In this document: positions 5,168 through 6,358 of the stretch, one piece after another
Layout: each line of letters opens with the position of its first letter
Numbering within the stretch: position 1 is the stretch's first letter
Assembly (NCBI GenBank): GCA_937975735.1
Contig: CALJUI010000128.1
Coordinates: 1 to 6,358, forward strand
Length of the DNA: 6,358 bases
Direction: 5' to 3'
DNA from: an uncultured Rubrivivax sp.
Lineage (GTDB): Bacteria > Pseudomonadota > Gammaproteobacteria > Burkholderiales > Burkholderiaceae_C
Made by a program: the position numbers and the translations under genes
Notes under the pieces: model-generated
Told to the model about the DNA's origin: nothing
Databases searched by the model: none
What the model saw: the letters and a program-made list of their open reading frames with translations, nothing else

Positions 5168-6358
5168 GGATCGGTTCTCCGGTTTGCGGGGCGACCGCGG
5201 CGACGTCGGTGGTTTGGCGCCGCCTTCGCATCAGCAGGTAGGCCGCCGGGATCACGAACATCGACAGCAGCGGTGCGCTGACCATGCCGCCGATCATCGG
5301 CGCGGCGATGCGCTGCATCACCTCCGAGCCGGTGCCACTGCCCCACAGGATCGGGATCAGCCCGCCGAGGATCACCGCCACCGTCATCGCCTTCGGCCGC
5401 ACGCGCAACACCGCGCCTTCGCGGATCGCGTCGAGCAGGGCCTCGCGGTCGTCGGCACCGGCGTCCAGGCGCGCCTGCCAGGCCTGCTTCAGATAGAGCA
5501 GCATGATGACGCCGAACTCGGCGGCCACGCCGGCCAGCGCGATGAAGCCGACCGCACCGGCCACCGACAGGTTGTAGCCCAGCGCCCACAGCAGCCAGAC
5601 GCCGCCGATCAGCGCGAAGGGCAGTGTCGCCATGATCAGCAGCGCCTCGTCGATGCGGCGGAAGGTCAGGTACAGCAGCACCAGGATGATCAGCAGCGTG
5701 AACGGCACGACGAGCTTGAGCTTGGCGGTCGCGCGCTCGAGGAACTCGAACTGCCCCGACCAGGACACCGAGTAGCCCGCCGGCAGTGCCACCGTCTGCG
5801 CCACCACCTGCTGCATCTCGCGCACCGCACCGCGCAGGTCGCGCCCGCGCAGGTCGACGTAGACCCAGCCGGCCAGCCGCGCGTTCTCGCTGCGCAGCAT
5901 CGGCGGGCCGTCGCTGATGCGCACCTCGGCGACGTCGGACAGCACCAGCCGCTGGCCGCGCTCGGTGACGATCGGCAGCCGGCGCAGCTTGTCGAGCGAG
6001 TCGCGCAACTCGCGCGGGTAGCGCAGGTTGATCGGGAATCGCTGCAGGCCCTCGATCGTCTCGCCGATGTTGTCGCCGCCGACCGCCGACGAGATGATGG
6101 CCTGCACGTCGGCGATGTTCAGCCCGTAGCGCGCGGCGGCGTCGCGCTTGATGTCGACGTCGACGTAGCGCCCGCCGGTCAGCCGCTCGGCCAGCGCGCT
6201 GCCGACGCCCGGCACCGGCTTGAGCGCGCGCTCGATCTCGAGCGTCAGCCGGTCGATGGTCGCCAGGTCCGGCCCCGCGACCTTGACGCCGACCGCGCTC
6301 TTGATGCCGGTGGCCAGCATGTCGATGCGGTTGCGGATCGGCGGCACCCAGATGTTGG
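5154..6358 (-). CDS. cusA: CusA-type heavy-metal RND efflux pump, C-terminal 400 residues (5' truncated by window edge)
   Basis: The frame runs off the right edge, so the gene's start is missing. The first visible residues are [20 protein letters not shown], nearly identical to E. coli CusA near residue 660. The visible part holds the rest of the second periplasmic region (to about residue 200) and five membrane helices, about 214-232, 239-260, 263-289, 321-339 and 354-376, equivalent to helices 8-12. Family landmarks include [58 protein letters not shown] and [15 protein letters not shown]. The Met of RIDML (codon 6318-6320) aligns with Met672 of E. coli CusA, one of three methionines that bind Cu(I)/Ag(I); the other two lie outside the window. 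The pump is the proton-driven inner-membrane part of a CusCBA-like tripartite system, so the membrane-fusion and outer-membrane genes are expected upstream (beyond 6358). CusA assignment is favoured over CzcA by sequence resemblance. Confidence 0.93.
   Translation of the reverse strand, partial: NIWVPPIRNRIDMLATGIKSAVGVKVAGPDLATIDRLTLEIERALKPVPGVGSALAERLTGGRYVDVDIKRDAAARYGLNIADVQAIISSAVGGDNIGETIEGLQRFPINLRYPRELRDSLDKLRRLPIVTERGQRLVLSDVAEVRISDGPPMLRSENARLAGWVYVDLRGRDLRGAVREMQQVVAQTVALPAGYSVSWSGQFEFLERATAKLKLVVPFTLLIILVLLYLTFRRIDEALLIMATLPFALIGGVWLLWALGYNLSVAGAVGFIALAGVAAEFGVIMLLYLKQAWQARLDAGADDREALLDAIREGAVLRVRPKAMTVAVILGGLIPILWGSGTGSEVMQRIAAPMIGGMVSAPLLSMFVIPAAYLLMRRRRQTTDVAAVAPQTGEPIHATT

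Noticed and set aside
3662..5281. A 539-codon plus-strand frame opposite the multicopper oxidase
   Set aside because: It has no domain and is the antisense reading of a gene with all its copper ligands intact.

Overview
The window is about 70% GC and almost fully coding, with strong G/C bias at third codon positions. Protein features point to a betaproteobacterium of the order Burkholderiales, probably near Rubrivivax, Leptothrix or Methylibium. The indicators are a mannitol/chloroaromatic-type TRAP permease, an amidase with a TQTNGS motif, a GC-rich intergenic element of a kind I associate with that order, and a Tn501-like mer operator. The genus is inferred from remembered family resemblance, not from a search.

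Left block (1-1834, + strand): the 3' end of a TRAP transporter large permease gene overlaps the start of an amidase-signature hydrolase (ATGA overlap). A 53-codon two-helix membrane protein follows after 18 bases. This looks like one operon for uptake and hydrolysis of an organic acid or amide. It is followed by a non-coding stretch (1835-1947) with a GC-rich hairpin element and a possible promoter for a free-standing cupin gene (1948-2415).

Middle block (2423-3750): a compact mercury-responsive module. merR (- strand) diverges from merT-merP and a gene for a GDCCVxC-type cysteine-rich protein (+ strand). The 43-bp merR-merT interval holds a textbook MerR-type promoter: TTGACT, a 19-bp spacer with a perfect CCGTAC/GTACGG dyad, then TAAGCT. 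The merT ATG begins 6 nt after the -10 hexamer, so the operon mRNA is predicted to be leaderless. No mercuric reductase gene (merA) is present, and the module is closed on both sides by convergent neighbours.

Right block (3764-6358, - strand): the C-terminal part of a CusA-type RND copper/silver efflux pump, followed with a 14-nt overlap by a Tat-exported multicopper oxidase. This pair looks like a periplasmic copper detoxification unit converging on the mercury module, making 2423-6358 a small heavy-metal island.

The main points for follow-up are the merA-less mer operon ending in the GDCCVxC protein, its apparently leaderless merT message, and a hairpin that contains both stop codons of the convergent cupin and merR genes. 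No RNA genes, CRISPR array, insertion sequence or attachment site were seen.
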